The notes under the pieces were generated by a model. That model was given only the letters and a program-made list of their open reading frames with translations, searched no databases and was not told the origin of the DNA. 64,000 bases of DNA from Ancylomarina sp. DW003 (GTDB taxonomy: Bacteria; Bacteroidota; Bacteroidia; Bacteroidales; Marinifilaceae): contig NZ_JAKJSD010000001.1 in the NCBI RefSeq assembly GCF_029029505.1, positions 538,092-602,091 of the forward strand, given 5' to 3'. The position numbers were made by a program, and so were the translations under genes. Numbering within the stretch: the stretch's first letter is position 1; each line of letters opens with the position of its first letter. This document shows, in pieces, positions 40,603-51,124 of this stretch.

Positions 40603-43110
40603 CTAGAATGTCATTTGGAACATCGCACGAATGCCAAATTCTTCAAAGTCCTGATTTGGGTTTGGATCCAAGTGATTCAGTCGCCACATGGCATCTACAC
40701 GGAAAAACTTGAAGATATTTTCAATGCCCACACTCGCCTCAAAATAAGGATCCTTTACATCTGATAAACCAGCCGGGAACAGCATCGCAGCTTCGCTGTT
40801 TTCCAGAGCCCCATTATTTTTATCAGATAATGTTCCCCACAAACCTTTTGCTGTAGCTACTGCACGCCACTTCAGTCTTTTAAACAAGGGAATTCTATTC
40901 ATAATAAAACCATGAAAATGGTGTTCCAGGGAAAGACTAACATACTGATCACTGGCAAACTCAAAATAGTTCATCATATTGAAAGCATACGGGTCGAATG
41001 CATAGGTCTCATTCCCTTCGTGCAGCGACAATAATGGATAGGGAACTTTCCCCCATAGCTTTGAAGCTGTGGCCAAATAACGTAGCTTCCCAAAAGGAGG
41101 TAGCTCTAAGGTGTGATCAACACTCAAATCTGTTTTGAAATATTCATAATTAGAACCCAGTAAATCTTTAAATCCCACTGCTGTATAAAGAGTAACAATA
41201 GGTATAGGTCCTCCAAAATGAACCCTTTCAAACTCACCCATCACAACCTTCTCATTTCTCGTCCAACGGGTTTTCAGTTCAATTTCAGACGCTTTTATAC
41301 CAGAAAGAGGTGTCCCATTCGGTTTTGTAAAAGGCACAATTGAAGTTGGTGAGATATCTCGGTAACGAAATTTTAATGTATTCATGAATCCCTGAAACCA
41401 CTCCTTTTCGTAATGTGCTTCAAACTGATTCATCATCGTCAGTTTATTATTAGGATTTCGTTTCAATAAAGAAGCCAAAATATTACCTTCAGTAAAGGCA
41501 TTGGGGCTCTTTCCAAGTTGATGTATGTCATGTCTCCATTGCATACCAAAACTCTCGCGAGGCAATTTGTCTATCATGTACAAAAAGCCCAGACCATACT
41601 TAAAACGATTGTCTTTATCACCATAGGCAAGATGTGCATTATACATCACCTTCGTACTGAAATCATTGGATGTTCTTCCTCCGAACATAAAACGATTTCC
41701 TTCAATCTCGTTAAATGAGTACAACTTATAATAAGGCCCATATTCGAACATACCTTTTGTATAATATCCGGTCACGAAAGTTTGTATCACATCAACGATA
41801 TTTCGATACAATGGAACATTTTGAATAGAATCAACCATAGAATAAATTCCTGATTCACGTTCCGAAAGTTTAAATGGGCGAGCATTATCCCAATAGGAAG
41901 CTTCTTTTCCCAGTGCATCATCATTGACAATGACATTATTTTCAAGCTTGATTATCTCTTTACGAATAGGTACATTCAATTTTACATCGCGATATGAAAT
42001 CGATTTTCGTCCAAAGAATCCCATTTGATTTGTAGAATCCCTATTAGTCAACATGAAATCAACAAACAAATCCTGTTTTTTCAAGAACCAAGTCGAGTCA
42101 TTTACCTTTTGAAATTCATTGGTACTCACCAAATCGGTTACCCAATTCAGATTAACATCTTTGGTGATACGCATTTTCATATTATCAATAGCGAAGGTTG
42201 TATCAGCCACCCAGAAATCACCTACAAAACAAGGATCCAATTTCCTTTTAGGCTTGAATGACATGTGGTAAGACCAATTGCCATCGCGATAGGCACTATC
42301 CGTCAAATAATACTTATAATAACTCAATCCTCCATCAGCAATGGGACTCACAAAGCCCTTATTAAAAAGATCGATGAAATTGTCGTAAATATTAATATTC
42401 TGATGTAACTGTCCTGTAAACTGAGCTAAACTTGCATTATCCTCTACTCCTGACATTTGAGATGCTTTAATAACTTCTCGTTCAAGCTTAGGACTTTTTC
42501 TATAATAATAATCCGATAAAGATTCAGTAATAAAAACTGGAAGGTATGACTTTCCGGTCACAACAGATGTATCGACATAATCAAAAACGAATTGGAATTG
42601 ACGCATGATTTTTTTGTTCTTAAAATCATCTCCAATATTATTCAAATCCATTTCCATTTTCGTGTAGGTTTCGTATTGATACGATTCTAAACGAGCAGGG
42701 TTATTCTTTTTTTTACGTGCGATTATTTTACGTAAAAGTATATGCGCTGGATTTTCACCAGGAACCACTTTAATTTCATTAAGAGCAACTGTCTCCGAAT
42801 GCAACTCTATATTTAGGGTTTGAAAAATTCCCTTCTGAATTTTATAAACTCGCTCTTTATAACCAACAAAAGAAACAAATAACGAATCGGTTGGTGTTCG
42901 GGTTTCTAAAAAATAATTCCCATCAAAATCAGTTGTTGTTCCAATGGTAGTTCCTTTAAATGCAATATTTACAAAAGGTAATGGCTCTTGAGTTTTAGCA
43001 TCAACAACTTTTCCTCTAAGCTTGGTAACCTGAGAAAATACTGTCTGGCTCATCCCTACCCCCATAAGAATAAACACTAGTAATAATAATCCTTTAGATA
43101 ATTTTAGCAT
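40603..43110 (-). CDS. DUF5686/CarboxypepD_reg outer-membrane protein
   Basis: The 835 residues start with a signal peptide (about 1-26), then a CarboxypepD_reg-like domain (GKVVDAKTQEPLPFVNIAFK), then a long beta-rich part ending in a barrel (FEEFGIRAMFQMTF, with terminal Phe as in outer-membrane proteins). The family is DUF5686, widely present in Bacteroidota, with unproved function; outer-membrane assembly or transport is the usual guess. It is one gene of the leftward core block. Confidence 0.85.
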   Translation of the reverse strand: MLKLSKGLLLLVFILMGVGMSQTVFSQVTKLRGKVVDAKTQEPLPFVNIAFKGTTIGTTTDFDGNYFLETRTPTDSLFVSFVGYKERVYKIQKGIFQTLNIELHSETVALNEIKVVPGENPAHILLRKIIARKKKNNPARLESYQYETYTKMEMDLNNIGDDFKNKKIMRQFQFVFDYVDTSVVTGKSYLPVFITESLSDYYYRKSPKLEREVIKASQMSGVEDNASLAQFTGQLHQNINIYDNFIDLFNKGFVSPIADGGLSYYKYYLTDSAYRDGNWSYHMSFKPKRKLDPCFVGDFWVADTTFAIDNMKMRITKDVNLNWVTDLVSTNEFQKVNDSTWFLKKQDLFVDFMLTNRDSTNQMGFFGRKSISYRDVKLNVPIRKEIIKLENNVIVNDDALGKEASYWDNARPFKLSERESGIYSMVDSIQNVPLYRNIVDVIQTFVTGYYTKGMFEYGPYYKLYSFNEIEGNRFMFGGRTSNDFSTKVMYNAHLAYGDKDNRFKYGLGFLYMIDKLPRESFGMQWRHDIHQLGKSPNAFTEGNILASLLKRNPNNKLTMMNQFEAHYEKEWFQGFMNTLKFRYRDISPTSIVPFTKPNGTPLSGIKASEIELKTRWTRNEKVVMGEFERVHFGGPIPIVTLYTAVGFKDLLGSNYEYFKTDLSVDHTLELPPFGKLRYLATASKLWGKVPYPLLSLHEGNETYAFDPYAFNMMNYFEFASDQYVSLSLEHHFHGFIMNRIPLFKRLKWRAVATAKGLWGTLSDKNNGALENSEAAMLFPAGLSDVKDPYFEASVGIENIFKFFRVDAMWRLNHLDPNPNQDFEEFGIRAMFQMTF

Positions 43111-43249
43111 GCATACATATTAATAAATGAATATGATGGACAATTCCTGTAATTTAAGAAAAATCCCATCATTTGTAAGGATTCAAAACTAACAACAAAC
43201 CCATCATGATAAAAAAACTGAGCACAACAATTTTTATTGTACAAAGATT

Positions 43250-44062
43250 CTATTCAAATTCTTTAGCCTGTTGTTTTTGAATACGTTTGGATATACCAAT
43301 ACCTACTTCGTACAACACAAGTAATGGAAGACAAACTAGAACCTGAGAGAAAATATCAGGAGGTGTAATAATAGCCGAGAGTATTAATATTAACACAATA
43401 GAATGCTTTCTATATTTTCTTAAGAATTCCGGGCTCACCAGACCTATTTTACTCAAGAAAAAGATTAGAATAGGCAACTCAAAAATAATTCCACTTGCTA
43501 ACACTATAGAAGTCACTGTAGAAATGTACGAATTCAAGTTAATCTGATTCATAACCTGAGAAGAGACATTATATGAACCTAGAAAATGTACAGATAAAGG
43601 TGTAATCACATAATAACCAAAAGCAACTCCCAATGCGAATAAGAAACTTGTGTAAAAGATAGAACCTCTCGCATGTTTTTGCTCTTTTTTATATAATGCT
43701 GGTTTTACAAATCTCCAGAACTCAAAAAACAGATATGGGAAGCCAGCAATCAATCCAATCACCAATGAAACAGTAATGTGAGTTGCAAATTGACCAGCCA
43801 TATTTATATTAATGACTTGAAATGGCTTCGTATTAATCTTTAATGATTCAACCCCAACATAATCGGAAAAAATGGCAAACATTCTATTAGTGAAAAAATC
43901 AACATTCTTAGGCGCTAATATAATTTTATCAAAGATGATATCATAAAATACAAAGGCAGCAACAGCAAAAACTAAAACGGCTAACACTGCACGAATAAGG
44001 TGCCAGCGCAGCACCTCTAAGTGTTCTAGGAAACTCATCCCATCTTCTTCTCTCTCTGACAT
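43250..44062 (-). CDS. tatC: Twin-arginine translocase subunit TatC
   Basis: The 270-residue membrane protein has six helices, the N-terminal FLEHLEVLRWHLIRAV, the conserved Glu-containing YLFFEFWRFVKPALYKKEQKHAR, and PPDIFSQV after a helix. TatC recognises twin-arginine signal peptides. TatA/B genes are not adjacent. Confidence 0.95.
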   Translation of the reverse strand: MSEREEDGMSFLEHLEVLRWHLIRAVLAVLVFAVAAFVFYDIIFDKIILAPKNVDFFTNRMFAIFSDYVGVESLKINTKPFQVININMAGQFATHITVSLVIGLIAGFPYLFFEFWRFVKPALYKKEQKHARGSIFYTSFLFALGVAFGYYVITPLSVHFLGSYNVSSQVMNQINLNSYISTVTSIVLASGIIFELPILIFFLSKIGLVSPEFLRKYRKHSIVLILILSAIITPPDIFSQVLVCLPLLVLYEVGIGISKRIQKQQAKEFE

Positions 44063-44117
44063 AAAATATCGATTAAAATTACTTTACTTGTGTTTTTTCA
44101 CGGCAAAAGATACGAAT

Positions 44118-45086
44118 CTAAACGATACCTTCCTTTAAAATATCATGCAAGTGAACCAAACCGATATATTTTTCACCATCACAAACGACTAACTGAGTAA
44201 TACTATTTTTTTCCATTTGATGAAAAGCATTAATTGCCAATTCATCTTCTCCAATTGTTTTCGGGGAAACAGACATAATATCTTTAGCTTTTAGGGGCTT
44301 CATATCTTCATACTGTTGCATCATCCTACGCAGGTCACCATCAGTAATAATTCCCAACAATTTACTACTGCCATCAGTTACCGCAGCCGCACCCATTCGC
44401 TTCGATGAAATCTCAAGAATAACTGAACGAACATCATCTTCTAATTTTACCTGAGGTGCAGTCTGTTTAGAAATCAAATCACTAACACGCAAATACAGTT
44501 TCTTTCCTAAAGCTCCTCCTGGGTGAAATTTAGCAAAATCTTGAGATGTGAACTGACGCATTTCAAGTAATGATACTGCTAATGCATCGCCTATAACTAA
44601 CTGCGCAGTTGTTGAATTAGTAGGAGCCAAATTGTTTGGACAAGCCTCTTTGTCAGCGACAGCCTTTAGAACGTAATCTGATTGTTTTGCAAGGAAAGAA
44701 TCTAAACCAGCAACCATTCCAACTAATGTATTACCTACATTCTTAATTAGTGGTGCCAAAACCTTAATTTCTGGTGTATTCCCACTTTTCGAAATACAAA
44801 TAATAATATCATCAGGCATAATCATACCTAAATCTCCGTGAATTGCATCTGCCGCATGCATAAACATAGAAGGTGTACCTGTAGAATTTAGAGTAGCAAC
44901 AATTTTAGTTGCAATATTGGCACTTTTACCAATTCCTGTAACTACAACACGCCCCTTACTTTCTAGAATAAGCTCTACAACTTTTGCAAAATCATCATCA
45001 ATATAATCAATCAATTGACTAATTGTTCTTGCTTCTTCTTTAATTGTATTTATAGCTATTCCCTTAATCTTATTAATTGAATCCAA
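44118..45086 (-). CDS. kdsD: Arabinose-5-phosphate isomerase (SIS-CBS)
   Basis: The enzyme turns ribulose 5-phosphate into arabinose 5-phosphate for Kdo in LPS. The 322 residues have a SIS domain (GRVVVTGIGKSANIATKI and SKSGNTPEIK) followed by two CBS modules (ILGIITDGDLRRMM; YIGLVHLHDIL). A KpsF-type paralogue is the alternative name for the same reaction. Confidence 0.92.
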   Translation of the reverse strand: MDSINKIKGIAINTIKEEARTISQLIDYIDDDFAKVVELILESKGRVVVTGIGKSANIATKIVATLNSTGTPSMFMHAADAIHGDLGMIMPDDIIICISKSGNTPEIKVLAPLIKNVGNTLVGMVAGLDSFLAKQSDYVLKAVADKEACPNNLAPTNSTTAQLVIGDALAVSLLEMRQFTSQDFAKFHPGGALGKKLYLRVSDLISKQTAPQVKLEDDVRSVILEISSKRMGAAAVTDGSSKLLGIITDGDLRRMMQQYEDMKPLKAKDIMSVSPKTIGEDELAINAFHQMEKNSITQLVVCDGEKYIGLVHLHDILKEGIV

Positions 45087-45437
45087 AACTTATCAGTATT
45101 ATATTATTAATGTTATATTTACCCCAAAATCATTAGCAAAAATAACATGAAAGTTAAAAGCTGTTAAAAGATTTCAAGGTTTTGTTTTCTTCAAATGTTT
45201 ATCTAAATTTAAAATACAAAAGTATTCATTTATTGAATAAAAAATACTGAACTGATGTAAAAATCACACCTTTAAAAGCTAAATCTGCAAAACATTTTTA
45301 TTAGCTTCGCGGGTTCTCAGCTTTATGAAAATAAGCAAAGAATAATTTTAGTATTCTTTTTTTGACAATCGAGCCAATATTTTAATGACCAATTCAAAAG
45401 AAGAACTTATATATCTAATGACAACAAATTACAGAAG
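45087..45437. other. Intergenic region between kdsD and recQ
   Basis: The two genes diverge, so this 350-base AT-rich stretch must hold their promoters. A TACTTTTG -7-like box for kdsD lies at 45217-45224 (minus). I see no gene, repeat or RNA structure. Confidence 0.4.
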
Positions 45438-47615
45438 ATGAAAACGGAGTTTGAGCTAGTTAGTCATTTAAAAAAAAATTTTGGTTTTGACACTTTCAAA
45501 GGAAGTCAAGAAGATGTTATAAATAACGTTCTGAACGGGAACGATTCATTTGTACTAATGCCTACAGGTGGTGGCAAATCACTTTGTTACCAACTACCAG
45601 CCATGATGCTGGAAGGAACAGCCATTATTATCTCCCCACTAATTGCCTTGATGAAAAACCAGGTTGATGCTATGAGAAATTTTGGGGAAGATGATGGAGT
45701 TGCCCACTTTATGAACTCATCACTTTCGAAATCTGCCACACTAAAGGTAAAGGAGGATGTAATTGAAGGCCGAACCAAACTTCTATACGTTGCACCAGAA
45801 TCTCTTACCAAAGAGAGTAATATAGAATTTCTTAAAAATATTAAGATATCTTTTTACGCTGTTGACGAAGCTCACTGTATCTCTGAATGGGGACACGATT
45901 TTCGTCCAGAATATCGTAAAATCAGACCTATAGTTGAGGAAATTGGGAAAGCTCCAATAATCGCATTAACTGCAACTGCAACTCCAAAAGTTCAGCACGA
46001 CATCCAAAAGAACCTTGGCATGCTCACCGCTAACGTTTACAAATCATCTTTTAACCGTGCCAACCTTTATTATGAGGTAAAACCTAAAGTTGATGCAACA
46101 AAGGAAATTATCAAGTTTATCCGCAAAAATGAAGGTAAATCAGGTATCATTTACTGTCTAAGCAGAAAGAAAGTTGAAGAACTTGCCGAAACTTTACAGG
46201 TTAATGGTATTAATGCAGTTCCTTATCATGCAGGTATGGATTCTGCAACCCGATCTGGTAATCAGGACAAATTCCTAATGGAAGATATCGATGTTGTAGT
46301 CGCCACAATCGCATTTGGAATGGGAATTGATAAGCCCGATGTGCGCTTTGTGATACACTACGACATTCCTAAAAGTTTGGAAGGTTATTATCAGGAAACC
46401 GGACGTGCCGGAAGAGATGGTGGCGAAGGACATTGCCTTACTTTCTATAGTTATAAAGATATTCAGAAACTTGAAAAATTCATGCAAGGCAAACCTATTG
46501 CTGAGCAAGAAATTGGGAAGCAGCTTCTTTTAGAAACTGTTTCGTATGCCGAATCTGCAGTTTGTAGACGTACCGTCCTACTTCACTACTTTGGTGAAAC
46601 ACATTCGGAAGAAAATTGTGGAAGTTGTGATAATTGCCTACATCCTAAAAAAGAATTCCAGGGTGAAGAATATGTTGTTAAAGCTCTCAATGTTGTAAAA
46701 ACAGTAAAAGAACGATTCAAGATAGATCACCTTGTCAATATTCTCACTGGTGAATCAAACTCTTCAACCAAATCGTACAAACATGACGATTTAGAAATTT
46801 TTGGTTGTGGAAAAGATAAAGATCAGCACTTTTGGAATATGGTTTTCCGCCGTGCATTAATCAACATGTTCATTGAAAAAGACATTGAACAATACGGCGT
46901 TATCAAGATTAAAAAAGAAGGACATAATTTCTTAGCTAATCCAGTTCCTTTTATGCTTACTGATGATCATGCTTTTGATGAATCAGATAATGAAGCTCCC
47001 AAATCTGCAGGAACAGCAGCTGTTGATACGGTTCTTTTAAAAATGCTTAAAGAACTTCGCAAGAAAATATCTAAAGTCAAAAATACGCCTCCATACGTTA
47101 TTTTCCAAGACCCATCTCTTGAAGATATGGCTATCCACTACCCTGTTAATATTGAAGAGATGTCGCACATCCAAGGGGTAGGTGCCGGAAAAGCAAAACG
47201 TTTCGGAAAAGAATTTGTAGAACTTATCGCTAAACATGTCGAAGAGAATGATATTGAGCGAGCTCAGGATATGGTTGTTAAATCTATTGCTGACAAATCT
47301 AAATTCAAAGTATTCATTATCCAATCTGTTGATAGAAAAATGGATCTTGAAGATATTGCCGATGCAAAAGGAATGGAATTCTACGATTTGTTAAGAGAAA
47401 TGGATGCCATTGTATATTCTGGAACCAAACTCAACATCAACTATTATATTGATGAAACCATTGATGAAGATAGACAAGAGGAAGTTATAGAATATTTTAA
47501 CGAAGCTGAAACAGATGATATCGAAGAAGCTCTTGACGAATTAGGTGAAGAAGATTATTCTGAAGAAGATATTCGGTTATTAAGAATAAAGTTCCATACA
47601 GAAAATGGACTCTAA
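45438..47615 (+). CDS. recQ: RecQ-family ATP-dependent DNA helicase
   Basis: The 725 residues have the SF2 helicase motifs MPTGGGKSLCYQLP (Walker A), VDEAHCISEWGHDFR (DEAH box) and QETGRAGRDG (motif VI), then the RecQ zinc site (CRRTVLLHYFGE, CGSCDNCL), winged helix, and an HRDC-like C-terminal part. It unwinds 3'-5' and acts in recombination repair. A terminator follows. Confidence 0.95.
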   Translation: MKTEFELVSHLKKNFGFDTFKGSQEDVINNVLNGNDSFVLMPTGGGKSLCYQLPAMMLEGTAIIISPLIALMKNQVDAMRNFGEDDGVAHFMNSSLSKSATLKVKEDVIEGRTKLLYVAPESLTKESNIEFLKNIKISFYAVDEAHCISEWGHDFRPEYRKIRPIVEEIGKAPIIALTATATPKVQHDIQKNLGMLTANVYKSSFNRANLYYEVKPKVDATKEIIKFIRKNEGKSGIIYCLSRKKVEELAETLQVNGINAVPYHAGMDSATRSGNQDKFLMEDIDVVVATIAFGMGIDKPDVRFVIHYDIPKSLEGYYQETGRAGRDGGEGHCLTFYSYKDIQKLEKFMQGKPIAEQEIGKQLLLETVSYAESAVCRRTVLLHYFGETHSEENCGSCDNCLHPKKEFQGEEYVVKALNVVKTVKERFKIDHLVNILTGESNSSTKSYKHDDLEIFGCGKDKDQHFWNMVFRRALINMFIEKDIEQYGVIKIKKEGHNFLANPVPFMLTDDHAFDESDNEAPKSAGTAAVDTVLLKMLKELRKKISKVKNTPPYVIFQDPSLEDMAIHYPVNIEEMSHIQGVGAGKAKRFGKEFVELIAKHVEENDIERAQDMVVKSIADKSKFKVFIIQSVDRKMDLEDIADAKGMEFYDLLREMDAIVYSGTKLNINYYIDETIDEDRQEEVIEYFNEAETDDIEEALDELGEEDYSEEDIRLLRIKFHTENGL

Positions 47616-47623
47616 ATAAAATT

Positions 47624-47653
47624 AAAGCTACCTCAATCAGGTAGCTTTTTCTT
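47624..47653. terminator. Bidirectional terminator between recQ and the GNAT-like gene
   Basis: A perfect 10-bp stem (AAAGCTACCT with AGGTAGCTTT) and 5-base loop, followed by T-rich sequence downstream of recQ; the convergent gene ends 27 bases beyond. Confidence 0.9.
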
Positions 47654-47679
47654 TTATAAAACACTGTTGTTTTTAATAG

Positions 47680-48861
47680 TTAGCCTACAATTGGTGAACG
47701 CTCAAAAGGTTTATTCTCATCAAAAAGCTTACGATAGGTTATATGAGTTTTGTAAATTGATGCACCAATATGATCCATCATATGCATCATACGAGGATTA
47801 AAGTCACCTATCCAGTTCATCTCAAGAGTTCGGAAAGGGAACTTCGGATTAAAGCCTTCTTTCGAAAATTGATAAATCATTGCAGCATCAATACCCTTTG
47901 ACTGGAAAGCTGGTACAACACCAAAAATCAATCCAATGGCATTCTTATCTTTTTTGAAATATTTGTAATTCAGAAATTTCAGCTTACCAAACCAATTAAG
48001 CTTTCCATTTAAACCATCTAAAACCTCATTCATATCCGGAGTCATTATAAAAAAACCTATAGGCTCTCCCTTGTGATATGCAAACCAAAGTAGCTTTTCA
48101 TGCAAAATAGACTTTAAAGAATTGAATGTTTCAACAGCCATCTCTTCAGTCATCAAATCAACACCTGGGATTGTTGAAACCCAAGCCTCATTATACACAT
48201 GAACAAAGTCCTTAACAAACTTCGCCATTTGTTTTTTATCAAAATGAACGATTGAATAATCCGGATTTTTCTCTATTCGTTTAGCTTTCCATGAAATAAT
48301 CTCACTCAAACTATCTAATGAGAAAATAGTTTTGTAGGTATATTGCTCAAAATAAGTCTTAAAACCATACGACTCAAACAAGTTTTGGTAGTAGGGTAAA
48401 GAGTATGACATACCGTACAAAGGCTTATGAAATCCATCGACTAATAAGCCCCACCACTGATGACGCTCTCCAAAATTAATAGGTCCATCCATGGCTTCAA
48501 TCCCCTGCTCTTTCAACCAGTAAACACAATGATTAAAAAGAGTATGTGCAGCTTCTAAATCATCTACACATTCGAAGAATCCCATTCCCCCGGTAGGTTG
48601 TGAATTTAAGTCACGAGTTTTATTATCGACAAATGCAGCAACTCTTCCAATAGTTACCCCATTAGGATCAACAAGGATCCAACGGCAACAATTTCCTTGC
48701 TGAAACATTTTATTCTTTTGTGAATCAAAAACAGCTTCTATTTCGCTATCTAATGGACGAATCCAATTGGGTTCATCTTTATAGAGATTCACAGGAAGTT
48801 CCAAAAAATTCTGCTTCGATAGCTTACATGCTACCTCTTTTATTCGAAACTTATCTCCCAT
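47680..48861 (-). CDS. GNAT-like N-acetyltransferase superfamily protein
   Basis: The 393-residue soluble protein has an acetyltransferase-like layout: IGRVAAFVDNKTRD, GFFECVDDLEAAHTLF and a second half with FGVVPAFQSKGIDAAMIY, a degenerate acetyl-CoA binding loop. Proteins of this length are common in Bacteroidota and lack an assigned substrate. It is next to the AglD-like membrane protein in the same direction (23 bases). Confidence 0.65.
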   Translation of the reverse strand: MGDKFRIKEVACKLSKQNFLELPVNLYKDEPNWIRPLDSEIEAVFDSQKNKMFQQGNCCRWILVDPNGVTIGRVAAFVDNKTRDLNSQPTGGMGFFECVDDLEAAHTLFNHCVYWLKEQGIEAMDGPINFGERHQWWGLLVDGFHKPLYGMSYSLPYYQNLFESYGFKTYFEQYTYKTIFSLDSLSEIISWKAKRIEKNPDYSIVHFDKKQMAKFVKDFVHVYNEAWVSTIPGVDLMTEEMAVETFNSLKSILHEKLLWFAYHKGEPIGFFIMTPDMNEVLDGLNGKLNWFGKLKFLNYKYFKKDKNAIGLIFGVVPAFQSKGIDAAMIYQFSKEGFNPKFPFRTLEMNWIGDFNPRMMHMMDHIGASIYKTHITYRKLFDENKPFERSPIVG

Positions 48862-48884
48862 CTGATTTTGTTTTGAATTCTAAA

Positions 48885-49913
48885 TTAAGCTTTTTTTCGG
48901 TTTACAAAAGGCAAAGCAATTACAGAAAGTGCTCCTAAAATAATAATCATTGCCGTTTGAGATCCATGAACAACCAAGGCAAAACTCTTAGATAACTTTT
49001 CTACATCTGGTGTGTTAGGCAAGTAAATCAGCAGAGTTCCAATCACCATAAAGTGCCAAGCTCCAATACCTCCCTGAACTGGAGCAACCATCCCAAAACT
49101 CCCCATTACAAAAACTGTAAGTCCTGCCAAAGCAGGCAAGTTAGCCGTAAATCCAAAACTAAAGAAACAGATGTAAGTCATCATATAATACATTACCCAA
49201 ATAAAAATAGTATGTAATATAAATGAGAGCTTATTATCCAAATTACGAATAGCTCGAAAACCATCCATAAAATTACCTAGAGTAAATATGATCTTTTTAT
49301 AGAATACTGTATGCTTAAATTTCTTTCGGAAAAGAAAAAATAAAACAGCAATACCAATTATAACATATAGGGTATAAGACGAAGCAAACACATTAGATAA
49401 CTTAGAACTAACTTGCGGGTTACGCGTCATAAAATCAGAAAGGACATCGAACTGAGACACCATGGTTAAAAGCAAAAACAGAAGCAGCATTACAATATCC
49501 AAAGCTCGCTCCAACACAACCGTTCCAACTAGCTTTGAGAAAGAGACATCTTCATATTTACTAATAACTCCACAACGGGATATTTCTCCCATTCGCGGCA
49601 AAGCCAAATTAGCAAAATAACCTACCATTACAGCCAAAAATGTATTTGCGAAGCGTGGTTTTTTCCCTAGTGATTCAATCAACATATTCCATCGAATCGT
49701 TCTACTAATATGACTTAGTAAGCCAAAAGTTAAAGAAACAAAGATCCAAAAATAGTTGACTTTAGTCTGCAAAATATTAATAATCTCAGATGTATTCTGC
49801 CCTCTATAAATCAACCAAAATAGGAATGCACTTATGGAAAAGAAAATTAGGAATTTTATGCCTTGACTTAATGTTTTCTTCAATGTGATAGGTTTTTGTA
49901 TAACATTTCCCAT
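48885..49913 (-). CDS. Lysylphosphatidylglycerol synthase-type (AglD/UPF0104) membrane protein
   Basis: The 342 residues contain about eight membrane segments and the family landmarks SHISRTIRWNMLIE and YFANLALPRMGEISR, plus PVQGGIGAWHF near the end. This is the flippase/synthase membrane domain without the lysyl-transferase part, so lipid or glycolipid transport is more likely than lysinylation. Confidence 0.85.
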   Translation of the reverse strand: MGNVIQKPITLKKTLSQGIKFLIFFSISAFLFWLIYRGQNTSEIINILQTKVNYFWIFVSLTFGLLSHISRTIRWNMLIESLGKKPRFANTFLAVMVGYFANLALPRMGEISRCGVISKYEDVSFSKLVGTVVLERALDIVMLLLFLLLTMVSQFDVLSDFMTRNPQVSSKLSNVFASSYTLYVIIGIAVLFFLFRKKFKHTVFYKKIIFTLGNFMDGFRAIRNLDNKLSFILHTIFIWVMYYMMTYICFFSFGFTANLPALAGLTVFVMGSFGMVAPVQGGIGAWHFMVIGTLLIYLPNTPDVEKLSKSFALVVHGSQTAMIIILGALSVIALPFVNRKKA

Positions 49914-50102
49914 AAGAACTCAAGTCTGATTTTTCAAATAAAAAATTCAACAAGAAAGCCTGTTCTTATGGTATTTAGTTCTAAATTTGCCGTGATTACA
50001 CCACAGGTAAACCGCAAAAATAACGAAATGTTTGTAAAATGCTTCGGTTTTTCAAGCTAAGAATAGAAGCTACTGTTAAAAAAAAGTATTGAAGACCAGA
50101 AT

Positions 50103-50882
50103 ATGGGACAAGTTAGAGCAAAGAAAAATTTAGGACAACATTTTCTTAAAGATTTAAATATCGCAAAGAAAATTGTTGACAGCTTGAATGGAGATAAGGT
50201 AAACAAAGTATTAGAAGTTGGTCCTGGAATGGGCGTGCTAACACAATACCTTTTACCCAATACCAATTTCGAAACACATGTTGTGGAAATTGACACTGAA
50301 TCCGTAGCCTACCTAAAAGAGAACTATCCCGAACTTGATGGTCGAATTATTGGAGAGGATTTTCTACGATTCGATTTATCCAAATTATTTAATGAACCTT
50401 TTTCAGTTATTGGGAATTTCCCATACAATATTTCTTCACAAATTTTCTTCAGAGTTCTTGATTTTAGAGATCAAATACCTGAGGTTGTCTGTATGATACA
50501 AAAGGAAGTTGCCGAACGTATGGCTGCAAAACCTGGCTGCAAGGCTTATGGCATTTTAAGCGTACTTATGCAAGCTTTCTACGATATCGATTATCTTTTC
50601 ACGGTTGGAGAAAAAGTTTTCGATCCACCACCCAAGGTTAAGTCTGCTGTAATAAGAATGAGTCGTAACACTACAATGAATTTGAATTGTGACGAAAAAT
50701 TTTTCATTCGAGTCGTTAAAACAGGTTTTAACCAACGACGTAAAACGCTAAGAAATTCTCTTAAAAGCATTCTTGGTGACGCAAAACTGGACGATGAAAT
50801 CATGGCACAAAGACCAGAGCAATTATCTGTCCAAGAATTTGTAGAATTAACAAATAAAATTGAAGCTCTTCTAAACGAATAA
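50103..50882 (+). CDS. rsmA: 16S rRNA dimethyladenosine transferase
   Basis: The 259-residue enzyme dimethylates two adjacent A residues near the 3' end of 16S rRNA. Landmarks are [26 protein letters not shown] (SAM site), and [13 protein letters not shown] with the NxPY catalytic motif. Confidence 0.96.
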   Translation: MGQVRAKKNLGQHFLKDLNIAKKIVDSLNGDKVNKVLEVGPGMGVLTQYLLPNTNFETHVVEIDTESVAYLKENYPELDGRIIGEDFLRFDLSKLFNEPFSVIGNFPYNISSQIFFRVLDFRDQIPEVVCMIQKEVAERMAAKPGCKAYGILSVLMQAFYDIDYLFTVGEKVFDPPPKVKSAVIRMSRNTTMNLNCDEKFFIRVVKTGFNQRRKTLRNSLKSILGDAKLDDEIMAQRPEQLSVQEFVELTNKIEALLNE

Positions 50883-51124
50883 ATTGCTTATTTGAAATAA
50901 AGATGCTCCTCAACAAATGAGTTTCGACTACTTTACCAACTATTTAACTATATTAGATGCTAAAGTAAAGGTCATTGGATCGTAATATTGAAATAGAAAA
51001 CCTATTACATATACCAAAATTGACGTTTTGTTTCATTCGTGAATCAAAATCTTCTATTAATATGATAATAATCCTCTAAGATCTATGACTTAAGAAATTC
51101 GTCACACTCAAAAAATAAGATGTT